Below are positions 8,869 through 17,210 of a stretch of DNA of 41,055 bases, piece after piece. The DNA comes from Streptomyces huiliensis. Lineage in GTDB: Bacteria; Actinomycetota; Actinomycetes; Streptomycetales; Streptomycetaceae. The notes under the pieces were generated by a model. It was not told where the DNA came from, did not search any database, and worked only from the letters and a program-made list of their open reading frames with translations. The stretch spans positions 1-41,055 of the forward strand of contig NZ_JAIQLH010000083.1 of assembly GCF_020037025.1 (NCBI RefSeq), in the 5' to 3' direction. The position numbers were made by a program, and so were the translations under genes. How positions within the stretch are numbered: position 1 is the first letter of the stretch; each line of letters starts with the position of its first letter.

Positions 8869-9774
8869 TCACGGCAACGAGCCCCGCACCGCGTCCCCCG
8901 CCAGTGGCACCAGCAGATCCCCGAACTCCTCCACCCGCCCCACCACCCCCTCCAACCCGAACACCAAATCCCCGGGCTCCCGACACGAGCCCACCTCGTC
9001 CCACGTCACCGGCGCCGCCACCCCCGCCGCGTCCCCCCGCAACCGCACCGTGTACGGCGCGGCCGTCGTCTTCGCGCTGGCGTTCTGGGACCAGTCGATG
9101 AGCACCTTCCCCTGCCGCTCCAGCTTCGCCATGGAGACGACGACCAGCCCCGGATGCTCGTTCGTCATCCGGGTGGCGAGCCCCTTCGCGTAGGCGCTGA
9201 CGTCGTGGCCGGAGGCGGGGTGGATGGGGGCGTACAGGTGGAGGCCCTTGGAGCCGGAGACGACCGGGGAGGCGGTGAGCCCGTCGTCGTCCAGCAACTG
9301 CCGCAGCCGTTCGGCGACGCGGCAGCAGACGACGAGGTCGGTGCCGGGCCCGGGGTCCAGGTCGAGGACGACGCGGTCGTGGGCGTCGCGCCCGGCCGCG
9401 GCCGTCCACTGGGGTACGTGCACCTCGTACGCGCCGAGGTTGACCATGGCGACCAGGGCGGCGACCGAGTCGATCACCACCTGCTGCGTGGTGCCGTCCC
9501 GGTGCCGCACCGTGGCCCGCGGCACCCAGTCCGGCGCGCCGGGCGGCGGGTTCTTGGCGACCCAGCTCTCGCCGGCCGAGCCCTCCGGGGCCCGGACGAA
9601 GGAGGCCGGGCGCCCGCTGATGTGCGGGAGCATCGCGGGGGCGATGCGCGCGTAGTAGTGCAGGACGTGGGCCTTGGTGTGGCCGGTGGCGGGAAAGAGG
9701 ACCCGTTCGAGGTGCGACAGGGAGAGCCGGTGGCCCTCGATCTCCACCGTCTGACGGCCGGACGCGGCGGGCAC
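8869..9774 (-). CDS. ligD: NHEJ DNA polymerase/primase (LigD polymerase domain, stand-alone)
   Basis: 301 aa, the archaeo-eukaryotic primase-like polymerase domain of LigD on its own. Catalytic acids are seen as LDLDPG (Asp138, Asp140) and IDWSQN (Asp227), with the nucleotide-binding SGSKGLH (173-179) between them. The N-terminus VEIEGHRLSLSHLERVLFPATGHTK and PPGAPDWVPRATV are typical of the family. It fills gaps and adds ribonucleotides at broken ends in non-homologous end joining. The GTG start is 16 bp after the ku stop, so ku-ligD(pol) form an operon. The ligase and nuclease modules of mycobacterial LigD are absent here; Streptomyces usually encodes the ligase elsewhere. Confidence 0.92.
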   Translation of the reverse strand: MPAASGRQTVEIEGHRLSLSHLERVLFPATGHTKAHVLHYYARIAPAMLPHISGRPASFVRAPEGSAGESWVAKNPPPGAPDWVPRATVRHRDGTTQQVVIDSVAALVAMVNLGAYEVHVPQWTAAAGRDAHDRVVLDLDPGPGTDLVVCCRVAERLRQLLDDDGLTASPVVSGSKGLHLYAPIHPASGHDVSAYAKGLATRMTNEHPGLVVVSMAKLERQGKVLIDWSQNASAKTTAAPYTVRLRGDAAGVAAPVTWDEVGSCREPGDLVFGLEGVVGRVEEFGDLLVPLAGDAVRGSLP

Positions 9775-9790
9775 GGCAGTCCCCGGCCCC

Positions 9791-10924
9791 TCAGGACGCC
9801 CGCTTCTTGGCCAGGGCCTTCACCAGCTCCTCGCGGCTCATCGTCGAGCGGCCCGGGACGCCGGCGTCGGTGGCCCGCTGGTAGAGCTCGGCCTTGCTCA
9901 GCCCCTCCAGTTCGGCGGCGGCGGACTTCTTCGGCGTCTTCTTGCCCGCCTGCTTCTTGCCCGCCTGCTTCTCGGCCGCCTGCTTCTCGGCCGCCTGCTT
10001 CTCGGCCGCCTGCTTCTCGGCCGCCTGCTTCTCGGCCGCCTGCTTCTCGGCCGCCTGCCGGGTGCGCCGCTTCTCCGCCGCGTCCTTGAGCCGCACGGGC
10101 GGCCGGAGCTCGGCCTCCCCCTCCTCCTCGCCGGCCTTGCCCCCGCCGGTCTTCGCCTTCTCGATGCTCGCCTGGAGGGCGCCCATGAGGTCGATGACGT
10201 TGGTCGAGCGCGGCGCCGGCTCGCTCTTCTCCACCGTGCCGCCGGCCCGCTTGGTCTGGACGAGTTCGAGCACCTTCTCCTGAAAGGTGTCGTGGTACGT
10301 CTCGGGGTCCCAGTCCACGCTCAGCGCCTCCACCAGCTGGACGGCGGTGGCCAGTTCGCGTTCGGCGACCTTGGCCCGCTCCGGGAGCGTCCCGATCTCG
10401 GTGCGGGGGTCGCGGATCTCGTCGGCCCAGTGGAGGGTGTGCAGGGTCAGGATGTCGCCCTCGGCCTTCACCGCGACCAGGTACTCCCGGTTCCGCATCA
10501 CGAACGTGGCGATCCCGGCCCGGTTGGACCGGCTCAGCGCCTCGTGCAACAGCGCGTAGACCTTGGCGTACTCCTTGCTCTTGGGCCCCAGGTAGTACGT
10601 CTTGTCGAAGTAGATGGGATCGACGGTGTCGAGGTCCACGAACCCGGTGATCTCCAGGGCCTTGGAGCGGCCCGGGGCGATCTCCTCCAGCTCACCGGGT
10701 TCGACGACGACGTAGTCGTCCCCCATGTCGTACCCCTTGACGATCTCCGCGAGGGGGACTTCCTCGCCGGTGCGCTCGTTGACGCGTTTGTTGCGGACGC
10801 GGTCGGAGGTGCCGCGTTGGAGCTGGTTGAAGCGGATGGTGTGGCTTTCGGTGGCCGAGAACATCTGGACTGGCAGGGCTACCAGTCCGAAGGTGAGGGC
10901 TCCGCTCCACACCGCGTGTGCCAT
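9791..10924 (-). CDS. ku: Non-homologous end joining protein Ku
   Basis: 377 aa. The Ku core (about 1-260) starts MAHAVWSGALTFGLVALPVQMFSAT and includes IRFNQLQRGTSDRVRNKRVN, IYFDKTYYLGP and RNREYLVAVKAEGDILTLHTLHWADEIRD (two adjoining motifs). It forms a ring-shaped homodimer that binds DNA ends and recruits LigD. The start used has GGAGG about 6 nt upstream. The C-terminal extension is unusual: six identical AAEKQ repeats, then lysine-rich AGKKQ/AGKKTPKK, then a helical SAP/Rho-N-like segment (LEGLSKAELYQRATDAGVPG, ending SREELVKALAKKRAS). The basic tail resembles the DNA-binding tails of some actinobacterial Ku proteins. Confidence 0.95.
   Translation of the reverse strand: MAHAVWSGALTFGLVALPVQMFSATESHTIRFNQLQRGTSDRVRNKRVNERTGEEVPLAEIVKGYDMGDDYVVVEPGELEEIAPGRSKALEITGFVDLDTVDPIYFDKTYYLGPKSKEYAKVYALLHEALSRSNRAGIATFVMRNREYLVAVKAEGDILTLHTLHWADEIRDPRTEIGTLPERAKVAERELATAVQLVEALSVDWDPETYHDTFQEKVLELVQTKRAGGTVEKSEPAPRSTNVIDLMGALQASIEKAKTGGGKAGEEEGEAELRPPVRLKDAAEKRRTRQAAEKQAAEKQAAEKQAAEKQAAEKQAAEKQAGKKQAGKKTPKKSAAAELEGLSKAELYQRATDAGVPGRSTMSREELVKALAKKRAS
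9967..10060 (-). repeat. 15-bp in-frame tandem repeat encoding (AAEKQ)6 in Ku
   Basis: Six back-to-back copies of a 15-bp unit, identical at DNA level as far as I can read, encode AAEKQ within the Ku tail, followed by two diverged AGKK units. The unit is a multiple of three, so copy-number change by slippage would lengthen or shorten the tail without a frameshift. Confidence 0.9.
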
Positions 10925-10984
10925 GACGTCCTCCGGCTCGGGGGTTTGTTTCCATGGCACCCCGGTGCGGCGGAGATCGCATGT

Positions 10985-11155
10985 TGGGGTGCCCCGGTCC
11001 CGCCCCTTCGCCGATTCCCGGGGGCCAGCCCCCCCGGACCCCCTGAAACCGCGCTCCGCGCGGTTGTCCTCAAACGCCGGACGGGCTGATTCCAGCCCGC
11101 CCGGGGGTGCGGGGGCGCAGCCCCCGCAAGAAACGGGAAGGGGCGGGGCAGGGGC
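10985..11155. repeat. Streptomyces-type dispersed intergenic repeat with successive hairpins
   Basis: Non-coding stretch between the ku promoter region and the end of the LAL-type gene. Perfect stems include AACCGCGC/GCGCGGTT (11047-11065), CGGGCTG/CAGCCCG (11082-11099) and TGCGGGGGC/GCCCCCGCA (11108-11128), with a C/G-rich hairpin near 11015-11040. The core TCAAACGCCGGACGGGCTG is, from memory, a sequence found many times in Streptomyces genomes. On the minus strand it directly follows the LAL-type stop codon and could terminate that transcript. Confidence 0.7.
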
Positions 11156-13843
11156 CTACCCCACTCCGACCTCAGCCAGCTCCCCACGCGCCGTCGCCGC
11201 GATCCCCTCCGCCCCGCACTCCTCCGCGATCCGGAGCCCTTCCCGAAGCGGCTCCGCCGCCTCCCGGGCCCGGCCGGCACCGCGCAGGGCGACGCCCAGA
11301 TCGATCAGAGCGCAGGCGCGCTCATACCGGCACGGGGACTCCCCAAGATGCCGCACCGCCTGCTCCAGGCGGGCGACCGCCTCCTCCGGCCCGTCGAAGA
11401 AAGCCGCCCGGCGCAACGCCTCCCCCATCGCCGTATCACTACCGAACCGCATCGCGTACTTCAGCGACCGATCCGTGAGCTCCCGAGCCCGCTCCGGCTC
11501 ATCCGGCGCGACCGCCGCGGCGAGGTCGAGGGACCAGGGCGCCCAGAGGACGTTGTGCCGGCCGCGCTCCTCCAGCCGCCGGCCCGCCGCCTCCAGTTCG
11601 GCGACGGCCTCCTTGGTGCGGCCGAGGGCGAGCAGCAGCCTGCCGAGGACGCAGGCGGCGTCGGGCATGACCATGGCGGGCGGGTAGGGCGGTCCGAAGG
11701 AGTACTTCTCGGCGACCGCCTGGGCCTCCGCGAGGTCGCCCTTGGCGAGCAGGGTGTCGATGAGCAGGCAGCTGCCGTCCCACTGGATGGGGACGCCGGG
11801 GCCGAGCCGGTCGGCGAGCCGCAGTCCGTCGCGGAGGAAGCTCTCGGCCTTCCGCAGGTCGCCGCGGCGGCGGTGGACGAGGCCGAGGAACTCGTGGGCG
11901 AAGGCCAGGTGCCCGCCGCGCCAGCCGGAGATCTCGAACTCCCGGACGGCCTCGGTGAACAGCTCCTCCGCCTTGTCCAGCCGGTCGCAGAAGGCGTAGG
12001 TGATGCCGATGATGCTGGGGAGTTCGAAGCCCCACTCGGTGTTGGTCCAGCCCATGCCGTCGGCGAGCCGCCCGTCGACCAGGGCTCGGTCGGCGAGCTC
12101 GACGACCTGGAGGACGTCCTCGCCCTGGATCATGGCGTCGAAGGCCCGCAGGGCGAGCAGGGCCCGTTCGGCGTTGTCCCGGCCGCTGAGCCGGTCGGTC
12201 AGGCCGGCGATCTCCCGGGACCGGGCGTGCGCGCCCTCCTCCTCCAGCTGGATGCCCTTCCAGAGGTAGTGGGCGGCCTGGAGGCGCATCCGGCCGGGGC
12301 CGTCGGGTGTCAGGCCGGCGTGCTCGGCCACCACCTCGGCGGCCTCGGTCAGCTGGCTGTTGTGGGCGTACGCCTGGGAGAGCCGGTAGGTGGCGTCGAC
12401 GCGCAGCTCCTTGGGCAGCCCGGACAGGGCCAGGGCCGAGCGCAGGTGGTTGATGGTGGTGGGCGGCGAGGTCAGCAGGGCGGAGCAGCCCAGTTCGTAC
12501 AGGACCTCGGCGCGCTCCTCCTCCGGCGGCGGCTCGGCGAGCGCGCGCTCCAGGCAGCGCTGGGCCGCCTCGGGGGCGCCGACGGCCAGGTGCTCGCGGG
12601 CGGCGTCGCGCAGCTGCCGGACGAGGTCGGGGTCGCCGTCCGGGTGCACCTCCAGCAGGTGCCGGGAGGCGGCGGCCGGGCCGTGGCCCGCGTTGGTGAC
12701 CGCCCAGGCGGCGAGGCCGTGCATCGCCGTGCGGGCGGCGGGCGGGATGGCCCGGTAGACGGCGGTGGCGATGAGCGGGTGGACGAACTCCAGCTCCGCC
12801 GCGCCGGTGAGGATGCGGGCCTCGCGGAGCCGGTCGGCGCAGACGGCGCCCTCGGCCGGGCTCATGCCGGCGAGCATGGCCGCCACCCGTACCTGGATCT
12901 CGGTGCCGAGCACCGAGGCGCCCCAGGCGAACCGGGTGGTCGCGTTGCCCAGCCGCTCCAGCCGGGCGACCAGGCCGCTGCCGCGGGCGGCGGCGCCGAG
13001 TTCGCGCAGCAGGGCGGCGGACTCCTCCATGGGCCGCAGGTTGCGGTCCCGGGCCTTGGCGACGAGCTCGACGGCCTCGTAGGGGTTGCCGCCGGTGACG
13101 GCCCAGACCTCGCGGCAGAACGGGTCGTCTGCCTCCCGGCCCATGGCGGTGCGCACCAGCTCGGCGACGGCGCCGGGGGTCAGCGGGTGCAGGGTGACCG
13201 GGCGGTTGCCGCGGCCGTTCACCAGCTCGGTGAAGGCCGGTGAGTGCTTGGGGAGTTCGGCCGGCCGGTAGGCGACGGCCAGCAGGACGGGCACCTCCGT
13301 CAGCCGGACGGTGAAGGAGGTCAGCCAGGCGAGCGACGCCGCGTCGGCCCAGTGGGCGTCGTCGACGACGAGGACCAGCCGCTCCTTGGTGTAGGCGAAC
13401 CGCGTGACGAGCCAGTCGAGTCCGTCGCGGACGCCCTGCGGGTCGGCCTGCGGGCCGACGGGCGGCGCGATGCCGAGGGCGGGGCCGGCGATGTCGTACC
13501 ACTCGCCGAGGATCTCCCGCCGCTGCGGCTCCTCCATCGACGCCAGGGCGGGTTGCAGCAACTGCCGTACGACGTGGAAGGGGACGGACTGGGCCTGCTC
13601 GCCGCCGCGGGCGGCCAGCACCGTGCAGCCGCCCCGCTCGGCGGCCAGCCGCCGCATCTCCCCGAGCAGGGCCGTCTTGCCCACGCCCGCCTCGCCGTTG
13701 AAGAGGAGGAGTCCGCCGGACGCCCGGCCGCTCCCGTCCGCGCCGCCGCACAGGGCCTCCACGGCCCGCTCCACGGCGGCCACCTCCTGCTCGCGCTCGA
13801 ACAGGGCGGTGTACGGGCGCCGTTCGTGCTCTTGCCGCGTCAT
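11156..13843 (-). CDS. LAL-type STAND ATPase with TPR region, lacking a C-terminal LuxR HTH
   Basis: 895 aa. The N-terminal AAA/NACHT-like ATPase has FEREQEVAAVERAVEAL, Walker A NGEAGVGKTALL and Walker B LVLVVDDAHWADAASLAWL, with AVAYRP sensor region, as in LAL (large ATP-binding LuxR) regulators. Residues from about 400 are helical repeats (for example RCLERALAEPPPEEERAEVLY, ALDLAAAVAPDEPERARELTD). In typical LAL proteins the TPR part is followed by a LuxR HTH beginning LTPSE-like; here the frame stops right after AATARGELAEVGVG. It may be a natural HTH-less relative or a truncated regulator. The ATG has GGGAGA about 9 nt upstream. Ligand and partner unknown. Confidence 0.85.
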   Translation of the reverse strand: MTRQEHERRPYTALFEREQEVAAVERAVEALCGGADGSGRASGGLLLFNGEAGVGKTALLGEMRRLAAERGGCTVLAARGGEQAQSVPFHVVRQLLQPALASMEEPQRREILGEWYDIAGPALGIAPPVGPQADPQGVRDGLDWLVTRFAYTKERLVLVVDDAHWADAASLAWLTSFTVRLTEVPVLLAVAYRPAELPKHSPAFTELVNGRGNRPVTLHPLTPGAVAELVRTAMGREADDPFCREVWAVTGGNPYEAVELVAKARDRNLRPMEESAALLRELGAAARGSGLVARLERLGNATTRFAWGASVLGTEIQVRVAAMLAGMSPAEGAVCADRLREARILTGAAELEFVHPLIATAVYRAIPPAARTAMHGLAAWAVTNAGHGPAAASRHLLEVHPDGDPDLVRQLRDAAREHLAVGAPEAAQRCLERALAEPPPEEERAEVLYELGCSALLTSPPTTINHLRSALALSGLPKELRVDATYRLSQAYAHNSQLTEAAEVVAEHAGLTPDGPGRMRLQAAHYLWKGIQLEEEGAHARSREIAGLTDRLSGRDNAERALLALRAFDAMIQGEDVLQVVELADRALVDGRLADGMGWTNTEWGFELPSIIGITYAFCDRLDKAEELFTEAVREFEISGWRGGHLAFAHEFLGLVHRRRGDLRKAESFLRDGLRLADRLGPGVPIQWDGSCLLIDTLLAKGDLAEAQAVAEKYSFGPPYPPAMVMPDAACVLGRLLLALGRTKEAVAELEAAGRRLEERGRHNVLWAPWSLDLAAAVAPDEPERARELTDRSLKYAMRFGSDTAMGEALRRAAFFDGPEEAVARLEQAVRHLGESPCRYERACALIDLGVALRGAGRAREAAEPLREGLRIAEECGAEGIAATARGELAEVGVG

Positions 13844-14347
13844 GACGTGTCTCCCGTATGAGTGTGGTGGAGCGAGCCTAGCCGGACGTCCGGACGCCGG
13901 GGGGAGGGTTCGTCGGACAGATCCCCCGAGAGCATGATCCGCCGATCATCCGAACGTATTTCCAGGCCACTCAAAAACGTTTTCGACAACCCGCCCCCGG
14001 GGCCATTGTGATGCCTTTCGAATTCGCCCGTCAGCGCTTTCCGCGAATATGACAACTTCGCGCCGGGACTCCGCGCGACAGGCTACGCTCCATTCCCGCA
14101 GCGGTCGTGGCGACTGCGTCCCGCTGCCGCCGACCGTCGCGCCGACGCGACCGGAGAACCCCCGGCGAACCCGGGGGATCCCAGGGAATCCGGGAACTTC
14201 GGCCCCTGTCCGTATCCGTTCGCACCGGTTCGCATCCGCTCGATGTCCGTTCACGTCCGTCAGCACCCCCTGTCGGGCACCGGCGGCGGCGCCTCCCCGT
14301 GGTCCCACGTCGCCCCCGACTCATTCCCCCAAGCCCCGAGGAACTCG
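13844..14347. promoter_or_regulatory. 500-bp divergent control region between LAL-type gene and conservon
   Basis: No credible gene. It contains the inverted repeat ATGATC-CGCC-GATCAT at 13934-13949, nearer the LAL-type gene, and an A/T-rich palindrome AAAACGTTTT at 13974-13983, unusual in this GC-rich DNA. Around 14195-14265 there are several spaced copies of CCGTTC/GTTCGC-like words. An in-frame ATG at 14243 could extend the kinase by 35 residues but has no ribosome-binding site. I see no convincing -35/-10 pair for the conservon operon. Confidence 0.5.
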
Positions 14348-15835
14348 ATGGTTGGTACTGGATCGTCACCTCAAGTCAGGCGGCCCGCCTCCTCCCTCAT
14401 ATGGCTGGTCCCCCCTGTGGTGCTGGCGGTCTGCACCGCCACCGCTGCCCTGCTCGTCCCCCTCTCCGTCCGCACCCCGACGGCCTGGTGCGGGACCGCC
14501 GCGACCGTGGCGGTCGCCCTGACCTCGTCGGAGGCCGCCCGCCGGGGCCGTGTCATCAACTCCCTGCGGCGCCGCTGCGCCGAACAGGAGGCCACCCTCC
14601 GTCGGCAGCTGGCCGAACAGGACGCCGCCACCAAGCGGTTGGCGGAAGAACTGCTCCCCCGGGCCATGGAGATGCTCCAGGGCGGCGCCTTCGCCGACGA
14701 GGTGGTCCGCGCCGTCGCGCCGCCCTCCTCGGACAGCACTCCCTACGCGGCCGAGCACCGCAAGATCATCCGGTTCGTGGTGGAGACGGTCCAGGCCGAG
14801 GAGGGCCTGCGCGACTCGGCCCACCGGGCGTTCGTCAACATCGCGCGCCGCGTGCAGGCGATCGTCCACCAACAGGCCACCGACCTCCGCGAGATGGAGG
14901 ACCGGCACGGCAACACCCCCGAGGTCTTCAGCGACCTGCTCCACCTCGACCACGGCACCGCGCTGATCGGCCGGCTCGCGGACAGCATCGCCGTCCTCGG
15001 CGGCTCCCGCCCCGGCCGCCAGTGGAAGAACCCCATCCCGCTGTACAACGTGCTGCGCGGCGCGATGTCCCGGATCATGGACTACCGCCGCGTCGACCTG
15101 CACTCGGTCGCCGACGTCGCCATCACCGGACCGGGCGTCGAGCCCGTCATCCACGCCGCCGCCGAACTCCTCGACAACGCCACCCGGTACTCCCCGCCCG
15201 AGACGCGGGTGCACCTGACGGCCGTCGAGATCCAGTCCGGCGTCGCCATCGAGATCGAGGACGCGGGCGTCGGCCTCACCGACGAACACCGCCGCCGCAC
15301 CGACCGGGTGCTGGCGATGGCCGACCGCGGCTTCGACCTCGACGACCTCGGGGAGACCCCGCGGCTGGGCCTGGCCGTCGTCAGCCGGCTGGCGAAGAGC
15401 TACGGCTTCCGGGTGTCGCTGCGGCCCTCGGCGTACGGCGGCGTGCGCGCCGTCCTCATCGTCCCCGCCGAACTGGTCACCGCCAGCGCCACGCCGGGCG
15501 GCGAGATCGCCCGCGCCGCCACGCTGCCGCCGCCCAAGGTCCGCAAGAAGCCCGGCCGTCCGCTGCCCGACCCCCCGCCCGCGATGGAGACCCCGGCCGT
15601 GGGATCCCACACCGCCAACGGCCTTCCGCAGCGCCGTCGGCGCGCCCTCGGCATGGCCGCCCGCGCGGCGGCGGTCGCCCCGGCCCCGGCCGAGACCGCA
15701 CCGCGTACGGAGCCGGAGTCCGAGCCCACCCAGCCGGGCCTGTGGCTGGCCGCGTTCACCAGCGCCCTCAAGGGCGACGCTCCGGCGGGCGACCGGGGCC
15801 AGTCAAGTGATGACCCGTCAGACGAGAAAGAGTAG
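14348..15835 (+). CDS. cvnA: Conservon sensor-kinase-like protein CvnA
   Basis: 495 aa. Two membrane segments (about 16-40 and 46-61) are separated by only a few residues, so there is no real extracellular sensor. A charged coiled coil follows (about 65-95, RRRCAEQEATLRRQLAEQ). The HATPase domain has N box ELLDNATRYSPP (about 272), G1 IEDAGVGL (about 303) and G2 LGLAVVSRLAKSYGF (about 340). No canonical phospho-acceptor His box is evident, as in other Cvn kinases. The C-terminus from about 395 is Pro/Ala-rich and probably disordered. The start chosen has AGGA 5-6 nt upstream. First gene of the coupled cvnABCD-P450 operon; CvnA is thought to anchor the complex at the membrane. Confidence 0.93.
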   Translation: MVGTGSSPQVRRPASSLIWLVPPVVLAVCTATAALLVPLSVRTPTAWCGTAATVAVALTSSEAARRGRVINSLRRRCAEQEATLRRQLAEQDAATKRLAEELLPRAMEMLQGGAFADEVVRAVAPPSSDSTPYAAEHRKIIRFVVETVQAEEGLRDSAHRAFVNIARRVQAIVHQQATDLREMEDRHGNTPEVFSDLLHLDHGTALIGRLADSIAVLGGSRPGRQWKNPIPLYNVLRGAMSRIMDYRRVDLHSVADVAITGPGVEPVIHAAAELLDNATRYSPPETRVHLTAVEIQSGVAIEIEDAGVGLTDEHRRRTDRVLAMADRGFDLDDLGETPRLGLAVVSRLAKSYGFRVSLRPSAYGGVRAVLIVPAELVTASATPGGEIARAATLPPPKVRKKPGRPLPDPPPAMETPAVGSHTANGLPQRRRRALGMAARAAAVAPAPAETAPRTEPESEPTQPGLWLAAFTSALKGDAPAGDRGQSSDDPSDEKE

Positions 15836-15839
15836 CCAA

Positions 15840-16247
15840 GTGACGCAGCAGCGGTTCAACATGGACTGGATGCTCAAGGATCTGGCATCCAGCGTGCCCC
15901 AGATCCGGCACGTGATCGTGCTGTCCTCGGACGGCCTGCGCATGGCTCAGCACGGCACGGACACCGACGCCGCCGACCGCCTGGCCGCCGCGTGCGCCGG
16001 GCTGCAGAGCCTGTCCACGGCGGTGGCCGCCGAATTCCCGCACGGAGACGGGCAGATGCGGCTGGTGGTGATCGAGGTGGACGGCGGATTCTTCTACCTC
16101 ATGGCCGCCGGGGCCGGCGCGTTCCTGGCGGTGCTCGCCGACGACGACGTGGACGCCGGGCTGATGGGGCACCGCATGCGCGACCTCGTGGCCCGGATCG
16201 GCGAGCACCTCACCAGTCCTCCGCGCGTCACCGGGCCGGTGGCATGA
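15840..16247 (+). CDS. cvnB: Roadblock/LC7 domain protein CvnB
   Basis: 135 aa from the GTG chosen here; two in-frame ATGs at 15807 and 15810 would extend it into cvnA. Single roadblock/LC7 fold: NMDWMLKDLASSVPQIRHVIVLSSDGL, written across two strands and a helix, then GLQSLSTAVAAEF and QMRLVVIEVDGGFFYLMAAG. Proteins of this fold bind small GTPases and act as GTPase-activating or exchange cofactors (MglB-like). In S. coelicolor conservons CvnB associates with CvnA, CvnC and CvnD. It starts 4 nt after the cvnA stop and overlaps cvnC by 4 nt. Confidence 0.94.
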   Translation: MTQQRFNMDWMLKDLASSVPQIRHVIVLSSDGLRMAQHGTDTDAADRLAAACAGLQSLSTAVAAEFPHGDGQMRLVVIEVDGGFFYLMAAGAGAFLAVLADDDVDAGLMGHRMRDLVARIGEHLTSPPRVTGPVA

Positions 16248-16606
16248 GCAAACCCGAAAGGGCATGGGATCCCGGCAATCCGGACCGGCTGTACATCGTC
16301 ACCAAGGGCTGCGGCGAATCGAAGCAGAGCTCCACCGGGCTGGACCTGGTGACCCTGATCGTCGCCCGTACGGAGACCGACCCCGGTCTCCAGCCCGAGC
16401 ACGAGACGATCGTGCGCATGTGCGACTACCCGCTGTCCGTCGCCGAGATATCCGCTTACCTCACGCTGCCCGTCAGCACGGTGACCGTCCTGCTCAACGA
16501 CCTGCTCAGCCGCGGTCATGTGGAAGCCAGGCCCCCGGTCCCCGTCGCTGCCCTTCCTGACGTAGGCCTCTTGGAGGCGGTGATGCATGGACTACAAAAC
16601 CTCTGA
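16244..16606 (+). CDS. cvnC: DUF742 winged-helix-like protein CvnC
   Basis: 120 aa, DUF742 family. Seen are LDLVTLIVARTETD, LQPEHETIVRMCDYPLSVAEISAYL and STVTVLLNDLLSRGHVEARPP, the last resembling a winged helix. The N-terminus RAWDPGNPDRLYIVTKGCGES is typical of the family. Its biochemical role is undefined; it is always found between the roadblock protein and the GTPase. The ATG overlaps the cvnB stop (ATGA), and its 3' end overlaps cvnD by 20 nt, so all genes here are tightly coupled. Confidence 0.93.
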   Translation: MSKPERAWDPGNPDRLYIVTKGCGESKQSSTGLDLVTLIVARTETDPGLQPEHETIVRMCDYPLSVAEISAYLTLPVSTVTVLLNDLLSRGHVEARPPVPVAALPDVGLLEAVMHGLQNL

Positions 16607-17210
16607 CCCCCACACCGGTCCCAGGAGGGAGGACATCCTCCCGGCCACCGCCGCGGCGGCGGTGAAGGTCGTGATCGTGGGCGGCTTCGGGGTCGGCAAG
16701 ACCACCCTCGTCGGCTCGGTGAGCGAGATCAGACCGCTCACCACCGAGGAGACGATGACCCAGGCCGGCGTCGGCGTGGACGACATCGCGGGGATCGAGC
16801 AGAAGATCGAGACCACGGTGGCCATGGACTTCGGCCGCATCAGCATCAACGAACAGCTGGTGCTGTACCTGTTCGGCACCCCCGGGCAGGAGCGGTTCTG
16901 GTTCCTCTGGGACGGCCTCTTCGAGGGCGCCCTGGGCGCGGTGGTGCTGCTCGACACCCGTCGGCTGGAGGTGAGTTACGAGGTCGTGGGCATCCTGGAG
17001 GAGCGCGGCGTGCCCTTCGTGGTCGCCGTCAACGCCTTCCCCGGCGCCCCCGTCCACCCGGTGTCCGAGCTGCGGGCGGCGATGGACCTCCCCGAGTCCG
17101 TGCCGATCTTCGCCTGCGACGCCCGGGACCGCGCCTCCTGCCGCGACGCCCTGATGACCCTCATGCGGTACCTGTACAGCCTCGCTCACACCACCCCGGA
17201 GCCACAGTGA
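16587..17210 (+). CDS. cvnD: Conservon Ras-like GTPase CvnD
   Basis: 207 aa. P-loop GGFGVGKTTLVGSVSE (about 28-43), switch-I Thr in the TTEETMTQAGVGVDD region, and G3 FGTPGQERFWFLWDGL with the catalytic-site Gln next to the conserved Gly. The usual G4 NKxD is replaced by VVAVNAFPG, as in other Cvn/MglA-like GTPases, with a G5-like IFACDARD. It is the G-protein-like switch of the conservon, regulated by the roadblock protein and possibly coupled to the following P450. The GGAGGCGGTG stretch just before its start lies inside cvnC. The stop overlaps the P450 start (GTGA). Confidence 0.95.
   Translation: MDYKTSDPHTGPRREDILPATAAAAVKVVIVGGFGVGKTTLVGSVSEIRPLTTEETMTQAGVGVDDIAGIEQKIETTVAMDFGRISINEQLVLYLFGTPGQERFWFLWDGLFEGALGAVVLLDTRRLEVSYEVVGILEERGVPFVVAVNAFPGAPVHPVSELRAAMDLPESVPIFACDARDRASCRDALMTLMRYLYSLAHTTPEPQ

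Noticed and set aside
9967..10060. Possible CRISPR-like array of short direct repeats
   Set aside because: The repeats are directly adjacent without spacers, have a 15-bp unit, and encode AAEKQ in frame within Ku.
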